This document shows positions 48,926 to 60,096 of a stretch of DNA of 64,000 nt, piece by piece. The notes below the pieces were generated by a model, which did no database searches, was not told the DNA's origin, and saw nothing but the letters and a program-made list of their open reading frames with translations. The translations under genes were made by a program, and so were the position numbers. This DNA comes from Misgurnus anguillicaudatus. Taxonomy: Eukaryota; Chordata; Actinopteri; Cypriniformes; Cobitidae. The first letter of the stretch is position 1. Each line of letters begins with the position of its first letter. The DNA is taken from contig NC_073359.2 in NCBI RefSeq assembly GCF_027580225.2, positions 15,942,001-16,006,000 of the forward strand, in the 5' to 3' direction.

Positions 48926-49648
48926 AGGAATGGTCTGCTCATTTTCAATATTAAAATATGTTATTACCTTAACTAAGAACTGTTGAATCATCCCTCTATC
49001 ATCTGTGTGTGTGCATGTAAGCGCTGGAGCGCGTTGCGACGCTACGATAGCATTTAGCTTAGCCCCATTCATTCGGTGGTGCCATTTGGAGATGAAGTTG
49101 GAGGTGACCGGACACGTCAACGTTTTTCCTATTTGGGACGAGTGGTTGTACGAGCGGGTTTGGTGGTACAAAATAAAACATAGCGCTTTTCTAAGCGGAT
49201 TTAAAAGAGTAACTATATTTTATGGCGTAATAGCACTTTTGGGAGTACTTCGACTCGGCGCAGTAACACCCTCCCTCTCCCATTATGAGAGTGAGAAGGG
49301 GAGCGGACTTTTCAGGCGAGTCGAAGTACTCCCAAAAGTGCTATTACGCCATAAAATATAGTTACTCTTTTAAATCCGCTTAGAAAAGCGCTATGTTTTA
49401 TTTTGTACCACCAAACTTGCTCGTATAACTACTCGTCTTAAATAGGAAAAACGTTGATGTGTTTGGTCACTTCTAATTTTATCTCTAAATGGCAGCATTG
49501 AATGAATGGGGCTAAGCTAAATGCTATCGAAGCGTCGCAGCGCGCTCCAGCGCTTACGTGCACACACACAGATGATAGAGGGATGATTCAACAGTTCTTA
49601 GTTAAGGTAATAACATATTTTAATATTGAAAATGAGTAGACTATTCCT
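48926..49648. mobile_element. Complete foldback element, TTAA-flanked
   Basis: TTAA is at 48922-48925 and 49649-49652. Arms of about 330 bp begin AGGAATGGTCTGCTC (left) and AGGAATAGTCTACTC (read from the right) and surround a loop of about 60 bp. The arms are almost identical except for a dense cluster of A-to-G changes in the left arm (49075-49157). No coding capacity. The copy at 30210-30619 is the same family. The TTAA target fits Kolobok or piggyBac groups. Confidence 0.88.
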
Positions 49649-49676
49649 TTAATCGTTGGACAGCACTAGGGTTGCC

Positions 49677-50801
49677 AACTTTCTGAAATGGAAATAAGGA
49701 ACGCCGGGGGGGGGGGGGGGGGTTTGAAAAAAAAACCCTTAAATGAAGACTTCTGGTGAAAATAGTGGAAACGAATTAATAAATTTAGATACATATTTCA
49801 TATTTCATACAACTTCTTAGGCCTAAATATTTAATGAATAGCAAAGTATGCCTAATAAGTATACAAGACTGAACCACATAGATGTGAAATATAAAGGCTA
49901 TCATGATCATTTTGCCAACAATGAACCATGGTTTTGTTAAGTTTATAATACGCCCTCTTCAAAGACCCCACCCCTTTTTAAACCTTGAGCTATCTAAATC
50001 CATAATTATTTAATAAGAAACCCATCAGAAATGATTGACACATTATGAGACGAGGGGGAATGGGACACAGGAAAGAGGGAGAGTACTGGAGAGATAGTAC
50101 AGGTTTAGCCTATCACTTTCTTATCAACTGTATTTGAGTTTTAAAAATCCACATAATTACATACCATATGAGCCTCTGGAGACGACTGACGGACAATGAA
50201 CCTTGACATTGCTTCATCCTGTGCCCGCAGCCTCTCGCTCCTCTTGTGATTATCTCCTCATGCGTGCTGCTTTATATCACACACTCCGCCGTGACAAACA
50301 GAAAAAATGCGACGGCATATGGTACAATTGGCCTTGTATTCATTGCCCCTCACGCATTCCAGCCACAGGTAATCATTTTCCCATTCAATTTTATATTTTT
50401 GTGCTCGTTTCTTTTTCGCCGGCTGCTCGGTGCAGTCATTTTTACATTTCCCGCTGTTGTCACTTGTCGTCATCGTTGCTATGATACGTGACATCACAAT
50501 GACTGAAACAACCAATTAAAGGGCATTCCCTGATGGGGCTGCAAGATGTTAAAAACGCTACGCTGATCATAGACAAACAGAGGGAGAAATTACCGCACCG
50601 TCAGGGTTTTCTTATACAAATGACGCGGTCTTCGTTCATGGCTGACATATTAGAAGCTATGTGTCTGTCATATATTTGCACTGAATTAATTTTCATAAAA
50701 TACGGAACAAACTGCGTTCCGTATCAGTTCAATACGGAACAAGAATTTTATGTGTCAAATACGGGACGATTCCGTATTATACGGAACGGTTGGCAACCCT
50801 A
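49677..50801 (-). mobile_element. hAT-type element with 8-bp duplication GACAGCAC
   Basis: GACAGCAC is at 49669-49676 and 50802-50809. The termini are TAGGGTTGCCAAC and GTTGGCAACCCTA. 1125 bp, with a poly-G tract near 49707-49722. It encodes only an N-terminal zinc-finger fragment on the minus strand; the catalytic RNase H-like and dimerisation parts are absent, so it is an internally deleted derivative. Confidence 0.85.
50258..50515 (-). pseudogene. BED-type zinc-finger fragment of a hAT transposase
   Basis: An 85-aa frame with a basic stretch (PAKKKRAQKYK, about residues 32-42), then WENDYLWLECVRGNEYKANC, then CTICRRIF and DIKQH. The CxxC pair with a following His region is the DNA-binding BED finger found at the start of many fish hAT transposases. 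The frame ends soon after the finger; no DDE-type catalytic block follows in the element. It may be the first exon of the parental transposase. It is not expected to work by itself. Confidence 0.6.
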
Positions 50802-50809
50802 GACAGCAC

Positions 50810-52583
50810 GTCCATTTAGCCTAGCACCATTCATTCATTAGGATCCAAACAAGGATGAATTTAGGCCTTGCCTATATGTATTTATGGTTAATGTTATTAT
50901 TCCTTATTTAAGTTTAAATGTTTTTGTATCTCCTTGTCATCATCTCTCTTCACCAGCACACGTAACAATTGGGATAGATTGGGACATTGAGATGATTCAA
51001 AACTGCCCCAATCAACCTGAATTCATCCTATTTTTTTAGTCAGATTCGAAGACGACATGTATACTTCACAGAAAAGCCAATCCCTGAATGCACTGCAGCA
51101 AGCTCTTTGTGTTCTATGTATGAAAATTAGAGTATTTTGTTGTTAGCTTGGCACCACACTAACATCAAACTCTTTTGATTGCAATTGTAAGTCAAGTCTC
51201 GCATACACTTCACATGAGAAGCGTCATTGTTGCCACGTATGTAGACAGTGGGGCATTTGCATTTCTGCATTTGAAAACCAAACCATTATTTCAACAGAGC
51301 CACACAGCAATGATTCAGAACAAGTAATGTGTTTACCACAATAAATTTATGCACAAAAGATTTCCATGTTTTTAATACTGTTACCATGCACCCAAACAGT
51401 GGCCACAACAGCTCTCATTTGTACTAATTTACACATTTTAGGAAAACGTGAACCAGTCTGTAAAAACTGAGCTAAAGTTTTTTTTCTTACATAAAACAAT
51501 CCTTCATAATGTAAAGAACATTCTGTAAAAATATAACCTTCATATCTTAAGTATTGGCTGAGTATGTGTCAAATATTGAAATCTATGACTTGATTTAAAC
51601 ATTTATGTCATTCATTCTGAAAAGTAACAGTAAATATGAATATCTTATATAATTCCAATAACATCTATCATATAAATACAAACAAAACCATTAAAAACAA
51701 ATGACTCAGATCAGTGCCTCTAAGATTGAGTCATGTTGCTGGACTCATTAAAATGTGTCACTGTAATAAAATCCTTCACTCTGTATCAGTGTCACATACT
51801 AATTTCTGGATGAAAGCGGAATAAAAGAGACAAATGTTTTGTTCAGCATCACCTGTTCCTTTCATCACCGCCAAGCTGTGATGAAGGCATTCGCGTTTGC
51901 CACATGCCGTGACCACGGATCTGCCTCTGAACGTTCCAGCGAGTTGAAAATAATGCAAAAGATGTTGGGGATGGATGGTTGGTGAAGGAGTCCGATAAAT
52001 TACCTGAGTACTCGTAGAGGGCAGAAAAACTACTGACGACTTCAATCAATCACAATCAACTAATTGCAGGGCTGGCACATTCAAATCATAGCGCAGCTTG
52101 AGGTTAATGAAAATTGCACCTTACTGTGACATAACATCTGATCTTGTTAAATAAGAGCGTGGTGCAAAACAGGGGCAGAGGATGGAAGATGATCCGTCTG
52201 ACAAATTGAGATCAGATGCCTTCTACCAAGCAACAAACCTTTCGAGTTCTGCCAGTTGCAAGTCGATCAAGTCGAGCAAAATAAAAGCACTGACCTTGGA
52301 GAGCAGTATGTTCGGCCTGTACGCACGCCTGGCGCCGAGCCTTTGAGGTTCGACTTGCAAATTCTTCGGATGGTACTGGGGGGAGATGCTTGTGTGTGTT
52401 GCTGAAGCCGAAATTCTCTAGGGAGGCAAAATATCCGGAGGCGTATGGCATACATGCTGGAAACTGAACACAGCAGCTGGAGAGAAATCTATGTTGTCGA
52501 GAAGATGAGTGAAATGTTTGGCATAGAAAATGTATTTAATTTTGTTTGTGTTTAAAGGTAAGTTTACACGATAACCATGTACT
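50810..52583. other. Unrecognised sequence
   Basis: The first 50 bp (TTTAGCCTAGCACCATTCAT) resemble internal parts of the foldback family at 48926. The rest, including the more GC-balanced 51780-52490, shows no domain or repeat terminus that I can name. Confidence 0.45.
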
Positions 52584-52587
52584 TTAA

Positions 52588-54548
52588 CCCTCTAGTAGTC
52601 TAGAGTTTTTTCTTTAAAATGATGTGACAATCACCATGCCTACTTATTCACATAAAACAATGTATTGATTTAGAAATTGTAAGACACTTTTTGTTTAGAG
52701 GGGCCGTATGCGAGAAGGATTGATTGACAGCTAGCAAACAAAGGCTCGCATAATGAGCTGCATAATGAGGCAGGAATGTGAGAATGAACTACAGTAAAGA
52801 ATGTGAGGACAAATGTATACATGTTTGTTTGAGGTTTATTAAGTTAACAATATAATCAAAATAGAAATGATGGTTAGTAGGACATTTTAAGTTTATTTGG
52901 AAACAAAACTTATTCAAAAACTTTGTATAAACTAAGAAACTGATACACAACAGAGCTGTAAACTTCATGTGGCTCATGTTACCATATAACTTTATGTCCA
53001 AAAAGTGTTTTTCCACTTCATAGTTTTGTACTGATGAGAGAGATGCAAACCTCTAAGAGAGTTATAAACAGCTGTTAGCATAAATTGTCCACAGAAATAC
53101 CCTTACTTATATAACGGATGGGTAAATGTCACTGATACTAAGGTACATTATACACTCTTGTACATAAACTTAATCTCAGATAAACATCTGCAGCAATTAA
53201 TATAAAAAGCTGTTTTCAGATGACTGTTTTCAGATGCCCATCCCCTTATCGTCTAGCTTCTGTTTTAAACGTGTTTCTGTAAGTGCGTATGAACTTTAAA
53301 AACACATCGCATATGGCGCGTCCATGTGCGCGAGCTCGCGTCTCCGTGTCACGCGGCGCTCATAAAAACGGTGTTGCGTAAAGCGCAATGTATGGAATTG
53401 CCTTGCATGTAAACAATATGGAATCATTTTACAGCAAATCCCGCAGTGCAGCATTTACTCAAAGTTGCCATGAAGGATACGAAAGTGAATAATAACTGTG
53501 TCTAACACTGTACAGCATGTAACAGATATCCGCCATTACGGGAGGTCACGCGGATTTGTTTGTAAATAAGCATGTAAACATGGAATCATATTACAGCACA
53601 CACTTAAAAGATACAGCAGTTCAGGCTTACTGAAAGTTTCCATGAAGGATATAAGTGAATAACTGTGTTTAACACTGTTACAGCATGCAACAGTGAAATC
53701 CGCCATTACGTGAGATCGCGTCCGTTTGTAAACAATGCGAAAGTTTTTCAATCCGAAGCATGCAGTCTGTTAAGGTTGCTTAACGTTACTGTATGTAGGC
53801 TGAACTGCACAAGCCATGAGCATATTAAGTTACATGATAGCAAATATAAATGGTATAAATTAACTGTTAACGTTACTTACTTCTAATCCAGCTCCAGTGC
53901 GTTCTCCATTGTTATTCTTAGGTAACGTTAAAGATAAATGCTTCTCTTCCTCAATGTCCAGACATAAATGAAGATATTCCTCACGTGTGTGTAAAGTTTA
54001 TCTCCCAAACATGCGGTAAAGTCTTTAAATCTGATCAAACTTTACGCTTTGCTTGTTATGAACAGCTCGTGTCTTCATTACCATGTCAACAGCTGTGGGC
54101 GTGACCAAATTAAAGATAATGAAGTCAGCCAGGAAAAACAGTACTCTCTTTACTTCAATTCAGATTACATAAACAGGCAATATTTGTTTTCGATTATATT
54201 TAGCTTGTTTAAAAGTAGACATTTCAGGCTTTCTTTGGATATGTGTATCATGCTTGTGTGACGAGTATTCGCGGAGTTTCAATTGATTTTTGTAACGTGT
54301 TTTGAGAGACAGCTGGCGGAGACAGAAATGTCTGGATGTACACCCTGTTTATTTTCTTTATTTGACAAAAACACAAAGATCTGTTGTTATTGTGAATGAA
54401 CACATATTAAAGAAGACCCTTTACCGTTTCAAATGATGTCAAACACGTAAGTGTATGATTATTAATGATGGAGTATTTTAAGTTGATTCTGCCATGATAA
54501 GGAAAAAACACGTCAAAACGCGGCCCCGCGTTTTTGGACCCCAGGGGG
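52588..54548. mobile_element. piggyBac-like non-autonomous element (putative)
   Basis: TTAA is at 52584-52587 and 54549-54552. The ends are CCCTCTAGTAG on the left and CCCCCTGGGGTCC read from the right, i.e. TTAA-CCC...GGG-TTAA as in piggyBac-type elements. The internal sequence holds a direct duplication (53406-53730). No transposase is found. The inverted repeat is short and imperfect, so the limits are tentative. Confidence 0.5.
53406..53730. repeat. Direct tandem duplication of about 155 bp
   Basis: Copies 53406-53560 and 53571-53730 share GTAAACA, TGGAATCAT, TTACAGCA, CATGAAGGATA, GTGAATAA and TCCGCCATTACG in order, with small indels. It lies inside the putative piggyBac-like element. 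Confidence 0.75.
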
Positions 54549-54663
54549 TTAAAGGGAAATGTTTATCCTTTTCAGTTTTGCGCACAGAAAACAACATTGT
54601 CAAAACAATACCACGGTGTCTCATGGCAATTTGTACCTATTTTACGAGGTGGCTAATTCGTAT

Positions 54664-56207
54664 CAGAGCATGTGAGCGAAGCAGAGCAGTGTGACGCTCC
54701 GCTAAATATTCCGCTCAACTGTTCAAGCGCTCCACTCACTCGCGTACCGCCCAAGCAAGCGCTCCTTTAACTTTTTCGCTCACGCTCGCAAATAAACCAA
54801 TTCCCGCTCCGATCCCGCTCCGACATAAAAAAATATTTAGTAAGCCTAATTGTTTTCTGTACTGACGTTCTTGAATAATTGCATTTAATTAAAGTATTAG
54901 CTGATAAATCGCAGTTATGTACAGTTGTGTGTTGGCTATTAGACCTAATTTAACTGATACGGAGCTCCGGTTATAATTAAAATTAACAATTTGTTTCCAC
55001 GACATCCACATGTTTTACTAATTCACAATTTTAAGTAATAATAAATGTAATAAGTAATTACCAAATATTATAATACTTCGTTCCCCTTATGAGAAAAAGA
55101 TAAACAAACTATACTATTATATAAATATATTATTTGAAAAAAACTAAAATAAATTGAAGAACAATTTCTTAACAAGAAGGTTTTTTAAGTGCAAATTTAC
55201 AGTGCATCGGTAAATACAGAACACAGCTGTGTCTTAAAGAAATTAAAAATTAGACCGTATTTATGAATCTGTGAATGTACAAAACGAATGCAATACAGAA
55301 GGCCATGAGTATTTATTAATGGCATTTTCAATAGTATATTAGTAGATCAATAAATATGTATCTATATGAAAACGAATAAATCATTATTTTGGCTAAATTA
55401 ATCTGGATAAATCATTTTAGTCAGAATGATTTGTCATCATTTCAGAACAAGCTTAAATGGTATCTATAAGAACTTACATTTTATCCCGAGTGCTACTTGG
55501 TCGAAAATATGTAGAAATATAGCCTATGCGAGAACAAATTACAGAACAAAACTGTTTAGCTCACGCGGACCGAACGAAAAGCCGTTAATTAAGTGGACTC
55601 TCTGTAAAATAGAAGACGTGCTGAATCAGTCGAGTCGGCAGATTATCATCAATGTTTATTATGTTCCACGCAGATTTTGTTGATGAATAAATTTAATATC
55701 TAAATGTCCAGGTAAGAGTCAAGTGTTATTCAGTCAGTTAATACTAAAGGCACCGGCGTTTTTGGCTGAAGCTTCCTCATCCACGGAGCGGACGCTGTAG
55801 ATACACAAAGAACTATAAAGGTTTTTATTTTAAGTGGTTTTAATGTTGGTAAGCAATCAGTTATATTATGGTGCTTTATATTTGTGTTGATCAGTTATTA
55901 AAGTAATTTTAATCTTTAAAACTGCATCTAGATGCAGACGACGCTACAGTTATTCTGTCATCTTAGTTTCATTTCTTTCATTTATATATAAGGTTGGCGA
56001 CTTCATTAAAACAATATTTGAACTCCATAACTTATTGCTAGCCGTTTTTACAGATTCTCGAACTAGCAAATTACCAAAGGGCATTCTGGGATGAGTGAGC
56101 GGTCCTGAGCGTATTGAGCGAGCGGAGTGGAATTTTCGGAAATGCGCTCTGATGGAAATATTACCACACCGCTCAACGCTCCGCTCCCGCTCGGCTCACA
56201 TGCTCTG
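54664..56207. mobile_element. hAT-type element with 8-bp duplication ATTCGTAT
   Basis: ATTCGTAT is at 54656-54663 and 56208-56215. The terminal inverted repeat CAGAGCATGTGAGC is followed by GAGCGGAG-type subterminal repeats on both sides. CAGAG is a classical hAT start. 1544 bp. No transposase domain could be read with confidence. Confidence 0.85.
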
Positions 56208-56256
56208 ATTCGTATTAATTTGTACGACCACATTCGTACATTTTTGTACTTGATTC

Positions 56257-56999
56257 TGTAATGGATGAGACGGGGAATCTTATGCAAGTAAAATGTTTAT
56301 TAGAATAAACAGAGTAGAGGAGAGGAAAAATTATAATCCACAAGGGTCTCAGCAAGTCAGCAGCCAACAACACAATCCATAGTAGTAAATCCACAGTCTC
56401 ATGAGGAATCAGCTGGAATACACAATCCTCAACGCGGCAGGAAAAATAATCCTCAGTTCTCAGAAACTGGTAAATAGGCAGTACGGATGGTGAGAAACAC
56501 CACCACGCTCAATCGGATCTAGCCTGAAAACGAGACACACCGATGAGCAGAGAAACGAGACACAAAAAGTTCACAGAGGAGTACAGTACCGGGTAAATGA
56601 AGAAACTCTCTCAGCTTGAATGAGGCTTAGTTGAATTACGGTGATTACGGCCGCCGAAAGTCCATAAGAATCAATAACAGTAATCCATACCGGAGGTGAG
56701 AGCGAGTACCGAGTGACACCAATCTCTGCCGAGTCCTGGAGGCAAAAATTCACAAGAGAACAAAAAAACACGATCAACAGACCAACAAGAGTCTAGCATA
56801 GCATGACAGCGATCACCCGGAAGTAACTCAACAAACGCGCACAAAACACAGCAACCCCGGACCTAAAATAGAGGAAAACAACACACATCAGCTGGAAAAC
56901 AATCAGGGATAACGAGAAGGGAGGAGACCAAGAGTGCACACATGAGACACAAAAGGTAAACAAACAAAAAGAGCAACCGATCACACCGGGATCCTGACA
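56257..56999 (-). repeat. 3' LTR of the retrotransposon
   Basis: Same ends as the 5' LTR, with several small indels and substitutions relative to it, mainly between 56380 and 56700. AATAAA on the minus strand is at 56296-56301. Confidence 0.9.
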
Positions 57000-57217
57000 G
57001 TACCCCCCCCACGGCCGGCACCAGACGGACCAGGGAGGGACTCACCCTGTCGACGACGGAGATCCTCGATCAGTCCGGGGTCCACAATGTCCCGAGCCGG
57101 TACCCAACACCTCTCCTCCGGACCGTATCCCTCCCAGTCCACAAGATACTGAAAACCTCTACCCCTACGGCGAACATCTAGTAACCTCCTGACCGTGTAG
57201 GCAGGAGTACCATCCAC
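56981..57217 (-). pseudogene. Chromodomain at the C-terminus of integrase
   Basis: A 78-aa frame starting at a GTG that overlaps the integrase stop. [20 protein letters not shown], then [14 protein letters not shown], is a chromodomain (aromatic residues Y, W and W in the expected places). In chromoviruses this domain is fused to integrase and guides insertion to marked chromatin. Here it is out of frame with integrase. The frame runs into the start of the 3' LTR. Confidence 0.88.
57000..57010 (-). promoter_or_regulatory. Polypurine tract before the 3' LTR
   Basis: GGGGGGGGTAC on the minus strand ends exactly where the 3' LTR begins with TGTCAGG, the usual place of the plus-strand primer. 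It is unusually all-G. Confidence 0.65.
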
Positions 57218-58434
57218 TAGAAAAGGGGCGGGGGCTTAGGGGCAGAGACAGGGGAATTAATAGAAGCAAAAATCACTGGTTTAACCCTGGATACATGAAA
57301 AACAGGGTGAACCCGACCAAGAGAAAGAGGTAACTTAAGCTTAACTGTCACTGGATTGACCACCTTGACAATACTGAATGGCCCAAGAAATCTCGGAGCC
57401 AGCTTACGAGATGGCTCGCGAAGAGGCAGATCCTTGGAGGAAAGCCAAACCTTCTGTCCACAGATATAACGAGGAGGAGGTCGCCGGTGATGGTCAGCCG
57501 CAGCCTTGGTTCGTCTGGAGCTTTGTAATAATAGGGTTCTAGCTTTCTTCCAAGTGTGTCTGCACCTTCGGACAAAAGCTAAAGCCGACGGAACCGCTGC
57601 ATCGGGTTCTTGTGATGGAAATAGGGGAGGTTGGAAACCGATAGAGGCTTCAAACGGGGACAGATTGGTCGAGGAAACGGGAAGAGAGTTATGAGAGTAC
57701 TCGACCCAGGGAAACTGTTGGCACCAGGAGTTTGGATAGCGAGACGACAGACAGCGGAGCGTACGACCGAGATCCTGATTAGCCCGTTCACATTGCCCGT
57801 TGGTCTGCGGATGGTAACCAGAAGACAGACTGGCGGTGGTGCCGATCTGTTTACAAAACTCCTGCCAGAAATGCGAGATGAACTGAGGACCCCTATCTGA
57901 AACCACATCAGAGGGAAGACCGTGTAACCTAAAGACATGGTTAATCAGAACCTGAGCCATCTCCTTGGCAGTAGGAAGTTTGGGCAGGGGAACAAAATGA
58001 ACCGCTTTAGAGAAGCGATCCACCACAGTCAAAATAACTGTGTTACCATCAGATGGTGGCAAGCCAGTGACAAAATCAAGGGCTATGTGAGACCAGGGGC
58101 GGGAGGGGACAGGCAAAGGTTTAAGCAGACCAACAGGCGGCTGATGAGAGGCCTTATTACAAGCACAAACCTGGCAGGCTAATACAAACTGTCTGACGTC
58201 AGAACCCATAGCGGGCCACCAAAAACGTTGACGGACAGCAGCCAACGTTCTCCGAACACCAGGATGGCCGACAAACCTGGATTCATGACACCACCGGATG
58301 ACATCAGAACGCAACGCCTCGGGAACCCACAGACAACCCGCTGTACACCCCTCTGGAACTTCCACCCTTCGTCCGGCCTCTCTCACCCGCTGCTCGATGC
58401 CCCAGACGACCGCCCAACCAGTGACGCCACTCAC
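57217..58434 (-). CDS. Integrase of the Ty3/gypsy element (fragment of pol)
   Basis: A 405-aa open frame. The HHCC zinc module is visible ([15 protein letters not shown] ... CQVCACNK, about residues 48-95). The catalytic core carries D (ALDFVTGLP, about 117), D (VSDRGPQF, about 177) and E ([11 protein letters not shown], about 214), so the DDE triad is present. The C-terminal part has the SH3-like [12 protein letters not shown] and [14 protein letters not shown] blocks typical of chromoviruses. It would insert the cDNA into chromatin. The frame starts just after the internal deletion, so its apparent N-terminus is artificial; it ends in a TAG one base before the chromodomain frame begins. Confidence 0.9.
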   Translation of the reverse strand: MSGVTGWAVVWGIEQRVREAGRRVEVPEGCTAGCLWVPEALRSDVIRWCHESRFVGHPGVRRTLAAVRQRFWWPAMGSDVRQFVLACQVCACNKASHQPPVGLLKPLPVPSRPWSHIALDFVTGLPPSDGNTVILTVVDRFSKAVHFVPLPKLPTAKEMAQVLINHVFRLHGLPSDVVSDRGPQFISHFWQEFCKQIGTTASLSSGYHPQTNGQCERANQDLGRTLRCLSSRYPNSWCQQFPWVEYSHNSLPVSSTNLSPFEASIGFQPPLFPSQEPDAAVPSALAFVRRCRHTWKKARTLLLQSSRRTKAAADHHRRPPPRYICGQKVWLSSKDLPLREPSRKLAPRFLGPFSIVKVVNPVTVKLKLPLSLGRVHPVFHVSRVKPVIFASINSPVSAPKPPPLF

Positions 58435-58660
58435 CCAAAGCGAGTCTAACCGCCAGCAGCTCCCGATTACCTATGTCGTAATTACGTTCTGCTGGGTTTA
58501 ACCGGTGAGAAAAAAAGCGCAAGGATGCACTTTCCCATCAATAGGTGACCGCTGAGACAAAACGGCGCCTACCCCGACATCAGAAGCATCTACCTCAACT
58601 ATAAACTGGTGAGCCGGATCAGGAATAGTAAGTACAGGTGCAGAGATGAAACGGGACTTT
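58435..58660 (-). pseudogene. RNase H remnant with internal deletion
   Basis: After the stop the RNase H start [17 protein letters not shown] is readable, then with a change of frame near 58510 the block [20 protein letters not shown] containing the second acidic residue (Glu). The sequence then leaves the RNase H pattern after EWRHWLG and enters the integrase region, so the rest of RNase H and the connection, with the last catalytic Asp, are deleted. Confidence 0.82.
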
Positions 58661-58662
58661 AA

Positions 58663-59398
58663 TTAATCAAAGGCTTCCTGAGCTTCGTTATTCCAACGAA
58701 AACCTACTTTAGTAGAGGTAAGTGAAGTAAGAGGTTTAGCGATCTGACCAAAGTTTCTGATGAAACGCCGATAAAAATTGCCGAATCCCAGAAATCGCTG
58801 TAAATCCTTACGTGTGTCGGGTACTGGCCACTCAGCGACCGCTTTGATCTTAGCGGAATCGGGGCGAATCTCTCCCGCGGCTATAACAAAACCCAAGAAC
58901 GAAACCGACTGTTTGTGGAATTCGCACTTCTCCACCTTAACAAATAACTGATTCTCTAAGAGCCGTTGTAAGACTAGGCGAACATGCTGGGTGTGTATCT
59001 GCACTGAAGGTGAGAAGATGAGAATGTCATCCAGATACACGAAGACAAATTTGTTAATCATGTCTCCCAACACTTCATTGACCATAGTCTGGAAGACAGC
59101 TGGAGCGTTCGCTAATCTGAACGGTAAAACGGAGTATTCCCAGTGTCCAGAGGGTGTATTAAATGCTGTCTTCCCCTCATCGCCCTCCCTTATGCGAACC
59201 AAGTGATACGCGTTACGCAGATCTAACTTGGTGAAGACGCGAGCTCCCTGTAATAGTTCAAAGGTGGTGGACATTAAAGGTAAGGGGTATTTATTCTTAA
59301 CAGTAATGTCGTTTAACCCTCTATAATCAATACACGGACGGAGGGAGCCGTCTTTCTTCTTGACAAAGAAAAAACCTGCCCCCGCCAGGGGAGGTGGA
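58663..59398 (-). pseudogene. Reverse transcriptase domain
   Basis: From [20 protein letters not shown] through [22 protein letters not shown] to [11 protein letters not shown], which holds the catalytic YLDD motif, then the thumb/connection block [18 protein letters not shown]. It would copy the element RNA into DNA. It is in a different frame from the upstream protease block and ends in an in-frame TAA at 58663-58665, where the chain would normally run on into RNase H. Confidence 0.9.
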
Positions 59399-60082
59399 AC
59401 GGCGAATGAGACCGGCGGCAAGAGCTTCATTAATATATTTGTCCATTGCCTCTCTTTCAGGACCCGAAAGGGAAAAAACACGACCCTTAGGCGGAAAAGT
59501 ACCTGGGAGAAGATCGATAGCACAATCATACGACCGGTGAGGAGGCAGGGACGTAGCTCGAGTCTTACTGAACACCCGGTGCAGATCGGAACACTCCGCC
59601 GGAACCCCCGAGACATCAGCCGCTGGAATCTGCAAAACAGGACAAACAGGATCAGAAAGAGCAGGACCAAGACAAGATACATGACAAGACAGTGACCAAG
59701 ACAATACAAGACAATTCTGCCAATCAACGTGAGGATTATGTTTAGTTAACCAGTCATGACCTAAAATAATGGGTGACTGGGAAGAATGTAACAAAAGAAA
59801 TTTAAAATCCTCACGATGATTGCCAGAAACAAAAAGACTTACAGAGGGGGTGCAATGAGTGATCTCTGCCATGTGTTGCCCTTTTAAAGTTAAAGCAGAT
59901 AGACACTCTGTTAGGGGCACCGCAGGAATACCCCAAGACTCAGCGAGATAAGCGTCCATAAAACTCGCCTCGGCACCGGAGTCCAGCAAGGCCTGAGAGT
60001 GGAACACACAATTATTATGGATGATGGAGACAGTCAACATGGTACGAGACCCAGGAGAAGAACTGAGTGGAGAAACGCCCAC
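59390..60082 (-). pseudogene. Pol N-terminal part: aspartic protease and start of RT
   Basis: The frame contains the retropepsin active site LLDSGAEASF (about residues 32-41; D-S-G in place of D-T-G) and [12 protein letters not shown] (about 105-116), then the linker to RT with the DLLPGTFPP and [19 protein letters not shown] blocks. The protease would cleave Gag-Pol. The 60082 start is a GTG; natural expression would be by -1 frameshifting from gag, so it is not a true start. Reading moves to another frame at a 1-nt indel near 59385-59400, just before the RT block G-F-F-F-V. Confidence 0.85.
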
Positions 60083-60096
60083 CGATACTCCCGGGG

